Below are positions 23,885-36,023 of a stretch of 64,000 nucleotides of DNA, in pieces. This stretch comes from Paracentrotus lividus. Its lineage: Eukaryota > Echinodermata > Echinoidea > Camarodonta > Echinidae. The notes below the pieces were generated by a model, which was given only the letters and a program-made list of their open reading frames with translations, did not search any database and was not told where the DNA came from. Position numbers and translations under genes: made by a program. Within the stretch, counting starts at the first letter, position 1, and each line of letters opens with the position of its first letter. Where the stretch lies: assembly GCA_940671915.1 (NCBI GenBank), contig CALNVZ010002974.1, forward strand, positions 21,169,828 through 21,233,827. Reading direction: 5' to 3'.

Positions 23885-24230
23885 TAGGGTGCCCAGACTG
23901 GGGATGCTCAACATCTCACTGAGGGACAGAATTAGGAATACTGAAATCATGAAACAAACAAAAGTCAAAGATGTCATAGAAAAGGTGACAGAACCACCAT
24001 GGAGGTGGTTGGGACACCTAATAAGAGGAAAAGGTACAAATAATCAACAAGAGCTACTGAATGGATGCCATGAGATAAAAAAAGTTAAGATGGTGGCAGA
24101 AAAGACAATCATATGGCAGGATGACACCATTCTGAACAGGGACAAGACTGGCCCAGGACAGAAAAACATGAAGTAATCATATAAAAGGCAACATCATCCA
24201 GCAGTGAATGGATACAGCCTTGTGAGGTGA
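23885..24230 (+). pseudogene. Non-LTR retrotransposon 3' fragment (C-terminus of reverse-transcriptase ORF)
   Basis: The frame reads LGMLNISLRDRIRNTEIMKQ, then TKVKDVIEKVTEPPWRWLGH, then LIRG. The pattern SxRDxIRNTEI..T.V.DVI......WRW.GH is typical of the tail of RTE/L2-like endonuclease-reverse transcriptase proteins, after the polymerase domain. The 5' part is missing and the downstream end is interrupted by stops, so it is a dead 5'-truncated copy. Family assignment is from memory of the motif and is approximate. Confidence 0.65.
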
Positions 24231-27120
24231 GGTGAGACAGAGGCCTACCTGGACCATTTCCATGTGGAAGAGCTGAGGGCACTGTTGCACCAATTCTTCC
24301 CCTTCCTGGATAGACCAATCACCATTATAACATGCCTCTCTCTTTAATTACACTGTATCTTGCAAAAATGTAATTTACTGAAAATGTCAGAGGTCATTTC
24401 TAATATTATAAAGAGGACACAGTGATGTTTAATATCATGGAATTCTGTTAGATCAATATGAATAGAAAAAAGAAAAGATACTAGTAGTGTAACACTAACT
24501 CTAAACCAAGATAATTAAATAATTCAATAGGCAGCGGGTTAACTTGAATTCTAGTAAGGGTAGGCCTACATGTTTGGTGGCACCTTTAGAGTTAACCGAT
24601 ACAGAAGGCACAAGATGAAAAACGTGTTTTAGCCATGATCTTGACCAGTAAGCTTGAAAGAAATCGTCACTAATGATCGTAAAAAATAACTATCCTAGTC
24701 TTGGAGAATGATTTACGATTGCAGGCACACTCAGCTGGTAGACCCATCTACCACAACGTAAACATTCCACAGATAAGTAATTTTTCTAGGACTCATCCCG
24801 GACAAGTGGTTTATTTCAGGCCTCTTTTTCTGCACTCAGCGATGCCTCAGTGACGCGATACTGGAAAGGGAGGGATAAATTTCTCTTCATTACGTCTGGC
24901 GCAGTTGCAACATTTATCAAAGATGGTGGCACTCAATCCATCTCTGGTTTGGGTTCTCTTATATCTATGCTCTCTCTTCGTAAAAAAACACATAATTCTG
25001 CATGATGTTAATGGACGTTTTCTCATTCAAAGGCACAAAGGTAGGCCTATGGGAAAAAGAAATGCTGCTTGAAGAAGGATATTACTATGGAAAAATTTAC
25101 TTGCATTTTTGCGAGGGCTAAGGTCATAATGCATAATTATATGAAAAATCACACTTCTCATATATTTTATTTTTATATTTTTTCTCTTCCCCCCTTTTTT
25201 GGTGGGGGTGACTTTGAATTAACCTATGGTGACGAGTTCTTTCAACTGGGGGTTTGTTTCTCTTTATCAACATACAAAATTTTCATAACTTCCTTTTCAT
25301 GTTTATTTTGACAACTGCGGAATGAAGAACTATCGTAAGAAAAGTCCTGATCCGTAACTCTTGGAAAACACTTTACGAAGGGGGCAATACCTCTCATATA
25401 TGCTTGGTCATTTATCCTATTTCTTCCTGCTATCATTCGGCTGCTTGCTCACCCCTTCCCCCTACGGCAAGCAAATCAGATACAAGCGGAAACGGATTAT
25501 CACAAAAGTGACGCTTTCTCTGTACGCCCGTTGAGCTTGAGAGCGCCCCGAGGTGTCGCTCTCGACGAGAATGATGTCGATCGTAATCTAATGCATGTTC
25601 GTTTGTCACCCCATACCAACTTATTTGCGAGGGATCCCCCCTGTCATGCGTAGTGCACGTACCAGCATGGCATGCCAAAAACCCACTCTTGTCCATTTCC
25701 TGACCTCGTTAAGTCCGTCTTTTAACCGACATCCAGATTGAATCTGCCATCCATTTGCAGGTATATTTGGTGATCCAATTTAACAAAACCATGCATCTGA
25801 TTGATCCAATTAATTTTATACAACCCCATCTCAAACACACAAAAATTTGTATCAACGAAAACGACCCCCAAAACCACAATACGAGAGAGAACATTTGCGC
25901 GAAGGACTGTTCGTGCTGTGTGGCAACTGAAGCATAAAAGGATTTGGAGGTGCTAAGAGGAAGACATGTAAACCATTGACTATGGAATCATGTTTTCCCT
26001 TCAAAGCTGTCAAAAAAATAGTCTGGTGGTTTGCCATCGTCACAAGCACCCTCTTAATTGGATCTGTGGTAGATGCAGTGCATTATGGGCCATAAATGCT
26101 GCGACACAGCCGTGTCCAGGAGGATTACGAGAAAGATAAGTGTACTCATCCCATAATTTGATTATCAAGATGATATTAGACCATTGCAAATGGGAAATTC
26201 ACCCGGGAATTTATCAATACCTAACTTGCGATATATACCATAGTCTAGCTTGCATTGACATAAACAATTCCTATTTTGTTATCCCAACAAACTTTTGAGT
26301 TCAAAGACCCTTCATTTTCACCATAGTGTGAATGAGTTTCAGCAATTTGTGTCACCAAAGAAAAATCATAAAAATGTAAAATTAATTCTTAATTTCATGA
26401 AGGTTTATTTTTCCTTATTATATATTGTCTGTGCTAGTTCATTTTGAAAGAGGTATCATATTATTCGATTTAAACAAAATCTGTTGAAAATTTGAAAAAA
26501 AAACAACATTAACTTTTCATTTCATCTTGTCAATTTAGGAGTGTAACTTGGAGACACGGCATGGAATCCTTTAGAAATCACGTCTACAAATACAATTCAT
26601 TGGATTCCCGCAAGAAGGGCCTTTTTTGTGACAAATTTTCATTCTTGTTCAAGATATTATTATGTCACGCTTTGAGTCAAAACAGTAAACAACTTATTAT
26701 ACTCCTATGAAAAACAAATCAAGGCAAATTTTTTTTTTTGGCTGATTTATTTAAAGATGACAGTGATACATATATCAATGAGCCTATATCAGATAAACAG
26801 TATTTGAGTCAAGGTGACAAAAATTGCCTTAAAAAATTGTCTTGAAGTATGACAAAATTTCTCATTTTCACTCAAAAACTATTTGATCTCCCTGGAATCC
26901 GTGTAGCTACTGTATCGATCTGGAGGCTTTCTATTCATTAGGACAACTAGAAGGACATTCAGGGGAACGAGAGATGAATGTAATGCCGTCGAAGGATAAA
27001 GATTTTCATTATATTCATATTTTATTGAAGGATAAGGATCATTTTGACCGGCGTATATATTTGTAAGAGATTGGAGCTCCTTGATGTTTATTATGTGTAA
27101 TTACTTCTTCTAGAAAACTG
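24231..27120. other. Intron 1 segment with a CpG-rich block (25430-25720)
   Basis: Mostly plain AT-rich sequence. In 25441-25740 I count about 20 CpG dinucleotides in 300 bp, clearly above its surroundings, with short open frames on the minus strand that match no family I know. It may be regulatory or an old repeat. Confidence 0.4.
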
Positions 27121-27190
27121 AAAAGAGAGAGAGAAAGAGAGAGAGAGAGAGTGAGGGGGAGAGAGAGAGAGAGAAAGAGAGAAAGAGAGA
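27121..27190. repeat. AG-rich microsatellite
   Basis: Interrupted AG/AAAG/GGGG purine run. Confidence 0.9.
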
Positions 27191-27974
27191 TGGGGAAGAA
27201 TGGATGGGAGATAAATTCTAAGCAGGAATATGACATAAATTATCACTGTTATAAGTATATCAATAAAGTACCTCCTCATGGAAAATGTTCTAAATATATC
27301 ACTGTGTATATAAAACTATCTCAGTAGTAGAAAAGGCACCAAGGCAACTTTTTATCCATTTTTTTACACTTTTTCTTAAAATAATGAGGGCAGAGATACA
27401 GAGAGAGAGAGAATGAGAGAACTAGTTATAGTTCGAGGCTAGGGTTTATACAATCATCAAATCCATAGATGGAATAAAAACGGGCAGGAAATATGTTTGC
27501 TCGGTGACAAAATTGAGTAAATACCACTGACATACTCACAGGATAGCTTTCATTAAAGCAACTCATCTCATTTCATAACTCCATATACTTACTTTTTAAT
27601 TAAAAAGAGATTGCTCGTATGTTTGCTCAAATAAGTAGCCTCATTTATGCTAAAGAGCCCAAATAACTATTTCGACGTCACAGATATAATTCAAGCAAGA
27701 TCACAGTGCATTTTGACGTCAAACATACTTCCCACTTCAAGCCGATGACGTTTATGACAGTCCACATTTGGCTAAAATCAACACTCTTCTTCAATTATCA
27801 AATTTCAGATAAATGATCATCTACCGGGTGTGCATGGACTCCCCTTATTATGAATCTGTCTGAATCCATTATAGTCCAACTACAAACAATACATATTCAA
27901 GATTTGATGTTTGTGTTTAAAGAGAGAAACTAATTGATAGAAAAAGCAGCAATGTTGAAGCTATCTACTGATAG

Positions 27975-28110
27975 AAACTGAGAAAGAGAGAGACAGACAG
28001 ACAGACAGACAGAGAGTAGACATAGAGAGAGAGGGAGATAAAGAAAGATTGAGAAATAAAGAGATAAAGAGAGAGAGGGAGAGAGGGAGAGACAGACATA
28101 CAAAAAAAAA
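27975..28110. repeat. Compound AG and ACAG microsatellite
   Basis: Includes six ACAG-type units near 27993-28012, followed by AG-rich stretches and a poly-A run. Confidence 0.9.
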
Positions 28111-29197
28111 AAAAAAGATCATCGAGGGGGGATACAACCATTAGCTAACTGATCTGTTTTCTAATTTAGGAAAATTTCTTAACGCAAATCTTACTTGTGT
28201 CAAGACAATTTGAGAAGTTCTTGCCACAAGAACAGGCAACACGCTTTCAACTCTTCTGAACTTCCCTAAAGCATCTCATAAATTCCCTCATCAATCACAC
28301 CACAATAGATAAAAACTGTTATATTTAGATTAGAATCAAGGAAAGCATACACTATCACAGCCGAAAGGATTTACTTTTTCTCCTGCTATTTTATAATATA
28401 GTAGCATGACACAGTTAGGCAATGATTTCATCCATCTATTACCCTGTTCACATTGAAAATTTTATCTCATGGGAAGAACTACCTTGGTATTGCCAACATA
28501 ATTCTTATTAAAATAGTTCAACTACACTTGTGTGGCATGCAGAAATCAAGTATGGTTATTCCTTGAGTAGCATGATACCTGGAAATTTAAAGGGAAAATA
28601 AGGCCGCCATTAAATAGGGTTACATGTTGGCCAGCATGTCAAGCACACTTTTTGAAAGTAATGTAATGGTTTCCGATGCCTTTTTTTTTTTCCATTCATA
28701 GTTCACGGATGATAAACAGGTTCACCTTTCCATGAATGTGTAGGTCCTATCACCAAAATCTTTCTTTACTTCTACAACTAAATTCCTAGGGATACGAAGA
28801 TGAGTCTATAACCAATATAGCAAAAAAATACCCCCCCCCCCTTACACACAAACAAAACAAAACCCAGCAGGAATGGGACAGGTCTATTTGGTAGATTTGA
28901 TTTGTAAAGCAAATTATCCACCCTCTTCCCATAAAACACGGAACATTAGTTGAATCTGTAGATTTAAGTGTAATGGGTTTTCTACTCGCAGTGCGTGCTC
29001 ACGGTTATTCCACTACAGAAAGATGAGGGATGGTTTTTTGTAACGAATGAATTTGCGTTCTTTGATTGGCTTGACATTAATTGGGTACGGTACATGTCTT
29101 TTCAGCTATTAGCCTACATGTACACTGGGAGAATATAAAAAATGATTTCATAACAGCGATAAAATGGTGGGAAATACATCAAGAAGAGATGAAAGAA

Positions 29198-29444
29198 AGC
29201 AGAGAGAGAGAGAGGAAGAGAGAGAAAGAAGAGGGGGGGGGGGTAAGAGGGAGATAGATACATAGAGGGGGCAGATGAAGAGATAGATGGGAAAAGTTAG
29301 AGATAGACTAATTGTATTTGTAAGAATAAGATGAAGGATCATTCCAATGAAAATAGGAGAGAATAAAAATATAGAAGAGCGATACATCTTTAAGGTAAAA
29401 TAATTACATGCAGAAAATAGCAAAAATGGAGATGTAGAGAGTGA

Positions 29445-29477
<33 letters not shown>
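29198..29477. repeat. Two AG-rich microsatellites
   Basis: A purine tract with poly-G at 29198-29260 and a pure AG run at 29448-29477; the sequence between them is also purine-rich. Confidence 0.88.
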
Positions 29478-29478
<1 letters not shown>

Positions 29479-30509
29479 CATCTACCTTTCTAAAATAGAA
29501 GGGTCCATGATATAACAGTCAGCCAATGAGAGACCGAGCTTGGCCCACTCCCGCTTTCACAATTATCCACTTACAATTTTTATCCTTCAGTTTTCCATGG
29601 CCATGCATGCAAAAGTCAAACTTCTTAATGACTCGGTTCCAAAGCCATAACCCAATGGTTCATCAATTCCATCCATACATGAGGCTAATGAATACGTGAT
29701 TGATTAAATCTATGCTTCAAGATTTGCTTCCATTTTTCCTTCTCCCCCAGAAAAAAAATGGCAGAAATTATGTTAAAAGCTTGCCTACGAGCTGCTCATA
29801 TTAAAGTTGATCCATATGCAGTATTTGATGTTTTCAATTGCATTTACAATATTACATAAATACAGAGCCAGTTTACCTTCCAAATAGACACTTAACCATT
29901 TGCAGATCAATGGGTCCCCATACAAATGAGTTTCATTCACAAATCCGTGACATTAAATACTCCCTTTATTACTAAAAATTTTTTCCTCATAATTATATTG
30001 GCTTTTTCTCCACAAACTAACATGCTTGTAGTACAGGAAAATTTATGAATGGACATGGCATATTTGCGGTATTTACAAAACGATTTCCTCCTAAAAATCT
30101 CTTAAAATTGATATTTCTAGCGAAATTGAGATTTTCTAGGATTATGAAATACGGAATGTATTTTTTGCTCAAAATGAAAGGATATCAACATATGGCCAGT
30201 CTCGGGAAACCATATTTCTAAAGATCATTGTCAATATTCAAAAGAAAATGAAATGTCTTCATGCATCTCTGTCTCTGTTGTTATTCCATTGTCAATCTGT
30301 CTTTGTTTTTGTTTTTTCAAAAATATTACTGAGTATATTATGATTTTAATCAAAACTCATTTAGTATGTTGGGAATTTCCAATATGTCATAGCAAAATTA
30401 TAACTTTTATTAACTGTGAGCTTATTCTTTACAAATACACAAGGTTGAAAAAATGCAGTAATGACCTACAAAATATAACTATTTTTTTTAGAAAGAAAAC
30501 TAGATGAAT

Positions 30510-31957
30510 CTTCGACCGCGCACGGTCGGAAGGCATGCCTCCGTATTGCCACATCGGAAAAAAAAGGCATCGCGACTGATATGAAGGATATTTTACACAT
30601 ACATATTTAATACATGAATCTTTTGAGATAATTGACCCCCAAATATATTAAGTTGTATCATAGAATTATTCTCAACTCAGGAAGGATGGCTAATGATGTA
30701 TATAAAAGGATAAGAATGATTATAGTTGATAATCTGTCAAAGGTCTTCTAGAAAATTGGCGAAAAACAGAAGTCATTAATACAAAAATAAATAACCAAGT
30801 GATATATAGATGTTTAACTGACTACATAAAATCCTAATCACGTTCTCTTTCCTCCAACATGAACAAGTTTGAGATTGATCCATAAAGAGTTCGAAGTTAA
30901 GCAAACGTGCCATTTATGTATCCAATGACGTCTGTGACCTTGACTTTGACTTCATGACTCAAATATAATAAATACATTGTCCTACCATATGCACATGACA
31001 AGTTTGATGTTCATCATCAAACTGTTTTAAGTTATCGCAAGAACAAGCCATTTTCACGTACACAATGTCTCTGTGGCTTTTGAACTTTGACCTCATGACT
31101 CTAAATTCTAATCAGTTTATATGTCGTCCATATGCACATATGACCCAAGTTTGAAATTGATCCGTCAACGGTTTTAAGTTTATGCGAGAAAAGCCATTTT
31201 CATGTACACAATAGCTCTGTGACTTTGACCTCATGACCAAAATCTGATAAGTTCATTGTCCTCATATGTAAATATGATCCAGTTTGAAGTTGATCCTCAA
31301 CGGTTCTTAAGTTATCGCAAGAACGAGAGCCATTTCACGTACACATGACCTGTGACCTTTGACTCATGACCAAATCTAATAATTTTATTGACCTCATATA
31401 TGCACATATGACAAGTTTATCCTCAACGGTTCTTAAGTTATCACAAGAACGAGCCATTTTCATGTACACATGACTCTGTGACCTTTGACCTCATGACCCA
31501 AATTCTAATCAGTTCATTGTCTACATATGCTACATGATCAAGTTTGAAGTGACCGTCAAACGTCTTAAGTTATTGCGAGAACAACCATTTTCATGTATAC
31601 AATGACATCTGTGACTTTGACTTTGACCTCATGACCTAAATCTATCAGTTATTTGCCCTCATAGGCACATTACCAAGTTTGAAGTTGACGTCAAACGGTT
31701 TTTTAAGTTATGGCGAGAACGAGCCTTTTCATGCATACAATGACTCTGTGACCTTTGACTAATGAACAAGTTATCAGGATATTGTCCCTACATATGCATA
31801 CATGATCCAAGTTTGAAAGTGATTCGTCAAACGGTTCTTAAGTTATCGCGAGAACGAAAACGGGACGGACGTACGTACGGACGGACGGACGTACGGACGG
31901 ACAACCCGAAAACATAATGCCTCCGGCACCACCTTCGGTGGCGGAGGTATAAAAAAA
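30510..31957. repeat. Repetitive element with eight ~135-bp tandem units
   Basis: The left edge carries CGACCGCGCACGGTCG and GGCATGCCTCCG; the right edge carries an ACGG-rich run (31861-31903) and a hairpin CCTCCGGCACCACCTTCGGTG...CGGAGG. Between about 30865 and 31860 a unit repeats about eight times: AAGTTTGAAGTTGATCC, CAACGGTTCTTAAGTTATCG, GAACGAGCCATTTTCATG, TGACCTTTGACCTCATGACC, CATTGTCCTCATATGCACAT. Units have diverged by substitutions and small indels. No coding capacity; class unknown, though the CCTCCG-type ends recall dispersed repeats of marine invertebrates. Confidence 0.85.
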
Positions 31958-34900
31958 CCACTCTGTGTTTGTATTTTGTAGGTCATGTCACTCCCATGAC
32001 ACCCGAGTTCCTTTCCTTTAAAGCCCCAAATTAATTAGATATTACCTGTAAATAATTCATCCTATATCCCAAAGAGAAGACTTGTAAACATCTTCAAACT
32101 TATTTTTCTCTTCTTTCTTTATGATTCCCAATCACCTAATATCTCTAAAAACCATCCTCCCCAAAGACCACCTAAATCTTAATGAATACCATTCCCTGTC
32201 TTGTATCATCTATTATACCTTCAAGAATACGCTCTGTCAAGTTTCATAACCATTAAGTAATCAGAGATGTTTTTATGCTTTCTTTCAATTTTCCGCAAGA
32301 GGGAATCCTACCTATAATCCTGCTCACATAGTTTTGTTCGAGAGATCAATTAATTAAGTGATTACATGAGGCGACTCCTTGAGATGGCAAATCTTGCACC
32401 ATCAGTGTCAAAACTGGTTCGGTTGAGGTTTGGTTTAGGACGTCACCAATGCTACACGGGAATCGTGGCGAATAATCTAGGGCACATGTAAACTGGGACG
32501 TACATGGACACTGTAACAAATCAGCGGGCCGATTGTTTACGTAGTTTGGCATTACGTATAATGATTTTTACTAATTGGCAAAAAGAAGATGAGCAAACCT
32601 TTCAGCACTAGCTTCATTAACTATCTATTCAAGAAGTGATGCATACACACAATAAGTTTTGGGGAATCTTACATCACTGATTACAATTATAACATCTTGC
32701 ATCTTACATCATTGATGTTTTTTAACATCGTTTGTATACTCCCACCAAACAAACTATAAATTTACCTGAACTCGACATATACAAATTTATCAAGCTCCCC
32801 TTATAGAAAGTTAGACAGACAATGAATGTTGAGAACAAATTTCCAGACTTAAGCATGAGAAATTCCACTTCAAGAATTCATAAACCATTTTTTAATTAAC
32901 CCCAATTCAAGATTGTCTTCAAGATTTCAGACTTTTGACGAGATATTTCTACCCTTAACCACTTAACCAATCAAACAAACGAAGGAATTCATATATAAGA
33001 CAAGAAATAATTATTTTAATGTCACAAAGAAACAAAAGCATGCTGAAGAATAAACCGAATAATGAGAAACGGAAGCCAGACAATGTGGCATTGAATTCCT
33101 TGTCTGCATTCAGTCTGATCTCAACACGTTTTCCATTACCCCTTTGTTAGAACAGCCTATCAAATATCCCATCTTCCTGCAAATGTTGAGACTGATTTTG
33201 CAAACCAATGAGGCATTAGCAAATCCAGTATCTATAGTGCATCTGTTCTCATGCAAATTGGAATAGTGATACAGACAGAACCTAAAATCACTTAATCTAG
33301 GTATCTGTCATACAACAACAATACATTTATCCTTCAACTTAAAAAGTAGTTTTAAATCTTATGAATGTGACAATTCATGTTTCAGCATCCAGCTCGGAGG
33401 CTAGTACAGGTATTGCAGAATGAACCATACAGGATGCATCATGAAATGCGATACATGCCGTGATTTACAAGATTTTTCGGCTGGCAGTTATGAGATGATC
33501 TCTAGATGATTGATTGACGTCTGTCATTGAAAACAACAAGAAGATGGAAGAAGTTCATTCTACATCCAGAAGATGCTTTTATATGAAGAGCAAATATGTG
33601 AGGAATGAATGGATGAATATTAAAAGGGGGTCGCCATAGGGTAAGGATCTAGAAAATGCAAGAATGAAAATAAATCTTAATTCAGCAATTTTTTCTTCAT
33701 CTTTGGGCTATCATTGGTTGGTTTAGTTGAGTTTTGACAGACATCAATCAGATAGGATTATTGCGTTGTTTGAACAACAAATCGAATATGAAATCAGAAC
33801 TGCCACGCCCACTATCTTCTCCTTACTTAATTCCTGAGAAATTACGAATGTTATTTTCATTTGCTAGCTTTGGTTGCCCATGGGTAGCGGACAACAGGAC
33901 AAGTGATCCTGCATTTATAAGCATATTAGCCCCATGGGGATCAGCATCGCATTTACTACGAGTATCAATCCTGCATCAATGCATCATCAGTCTTGAACGA
34001 ATGACCCACAATAAGGCTTCTATAATGACCCCCTCTTAAAACGTCTTCAATTTGCAACGCTTGACGACCCACTCAGCAGTAAAGGATTCTAGGAGTTGTT
34101 AAAGACAGAGCAAAAAACCCAACAGAAGAAAAACTCATCAGCATTCATCAATGATTTAAAAGAGCTTGCATTAATTATACAGGCGTACACCATATAGAAC
34201 TTGACATTAGGTTATCTTAGCATAATTGATAGTCATCACAATGCGATTGTTGGTGCTATCAGCCAATCTCCATGTCACAAACAATAAATGTCCTTTCTAT
34301 GAATGAACTGATATGCAACTTTGATAAAAACATTATAATACATTATAACAATATGATTTGACAAAAAAAAGTAAGTCCTGTCTTTCGAAAAAATACCTGT
34401 TGCAATAAAAACAAAACATGTGAACTTTCCTTTACAATTACACCTATCATGAACATGATTATTTTGAAGTGGAGGGAGAGGGGGTTACAACTGTAAAGTT
34501 CATGTGAAATCAAGCCTAATTTTCAGACTTACACAAGTGGGTGTTTAAAACAGCTAAGGCATACCTGTAAGGATTCCCTGCTTTCAAAGCCCACTTAAAT
34601 CTGAAACCGTTTCTCGGATACCAATGGGGATGGATGATAATTGAACGCATCCATTTTCTGAGTCAATCTCAGCCCGAGGAATCACCAAAGACCAGTTTCC
34701 TAGAACCATTCCCATGGAAGACCCTGTTGTGGGAGGATGATACTATCTTGGGAAGATGGTGTTCTAATGAGAGTACATCATTTTGCTACAATGGGAATCC
34801 TGACTGCTGAGACAACAGCATTCCTTCAGAATTTTGGATACGTAAAGATATATGGGAGATTGATGGGAAACTAGGGAAATTGAGAGGTGGAGATTTGTCA

Positions 34901-35020
34901 CAAATCGTTAGATTAGGATTTGATTTTGGATCATGATAAAGAACATCTCTAAAAGTCTCATCTCCGGATATCTTAAGTTTAGTTTTTCAAGTAGAAAGCT
35001 ATGAAATGACCAGGGGCAGA
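31958..35020. other. Intron 1 segment without recognised genes
   Basis: Contains a cysteine-containing minus-strand open frame at 32346-32552 and moderately GC-richer patches around 33700-34050 and 34560-34900. None matches a known family, and I could not build an exon from them. Confidence 0.45.
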
Positions 35021-36023
35021 AAGAGCTTTGACCATGAAACAAACTTGATACATGTCTTATACATTAATGAATTCTAGCTTCTTTACTACCATTTCTTTAT
35101 TTATTTTCATTATGTTCTCATTTACTTATTTATCACAGCTGTTTCATAAAGGCCCTCTTATGTTCCTATATCTACAAAATATATCCTTTCTTTTGACCCT
35201 GCCAATAGGCACAAAATAAGAACATCTATTAAACAGCAAAGCTAATTTTACAAACAGGAAAGGTAGGTCTACTCAGGAATGAAAAAAAAAGGATCTTTTT
35301 ACATAAATAATTTATCAAATGTAATTCTAGACTGTAATTCTCTTGCAAAGGCCTTGCACTTATTCTACTTCTAAAAATATATTGTTAAATAAGCATCTAC
35401 TCGCACTTCAAAACAGTGAACTAATTAAGTACATTACTTCGTAAAACTACCTTAATAGTCAAGGCAACAAAGGTGCAAAATCAGTCAACACATTTCACAA
35501 AAGACACAGAAAAGGAAATATCAAAAGGGAGGGAGAGAAAGGGCTTTGACCATGAAAGAAACTTGATACATGTCTTACATGAATGAATTCTAGCTTCTTT
35601 ACTACCATTTCTTTATTTGTTATTTTCATTATGTTCTCATTTACTTATTCATCCCAGCTGTTTTCACTAAAACCTCTTATATTCCTCTATTTGAAAATAT
35701 ATCCTTTCTTTTTACCCTGCCCAATAGGTACAAAATAAGAACATCCATTAATCAGCAAAGCTAATTTTACAAACAGGAAATAGTTTCTCTGTACGAATTA
35801 TTTATCAAATGTAATTCTAAACTGTAATTCTCTTGCAAAGGCCTTGCACCTACTCTACTTCTAAAAATATATGGTTAAATAAGCATCTACTCGAACTTCA
35901 AAACAGTGAACTAATTAAGCACATTACTTTGTAAAACTACCTTAATAGTCGAGGCAACAATGGTGCAAAATCAGTCAACACATTTCACAAAAGACACAGA
36001 AAAGGAAATATCCAAAGGGGAGA
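35021..36023. repeat. Tandem direct duplication, unit about 518 bp
   Basis: Copy 1 starts near 35025 (GCTTTGACCATGAAA) and copy 2 near 35543 (GCTTTGACCATGAAA); both end GACACAGAAAAGGAAATATC. Copies are highly similar with scattered substitutions and a deletion in copy 2 of about 35 bp corresponding to 35262-35300. Confidence 0.93.

Noticed and set aside
25709..25894. Minus-strand frame starting MFSLVLWFWGSFSLIQIFVC as an alternative signal peptide
   Set aside because: Hydrophobic start, but no good donor follows in phase 1; the 50696 candidate has a perfect donor in the right phase.
27039..27279. Leu-Ser rich frames
   Set aside because: Translation of AG/CT microsatellites; the frames at 29148-29423 and 61343-61589 are rejected for the same reason.
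30865..31860. Possible CRISPR array because of regular repeats
   Set aside because: Units are about 135 bp, contiguous and diverged with no unique spacers, in animal DNA with introns.
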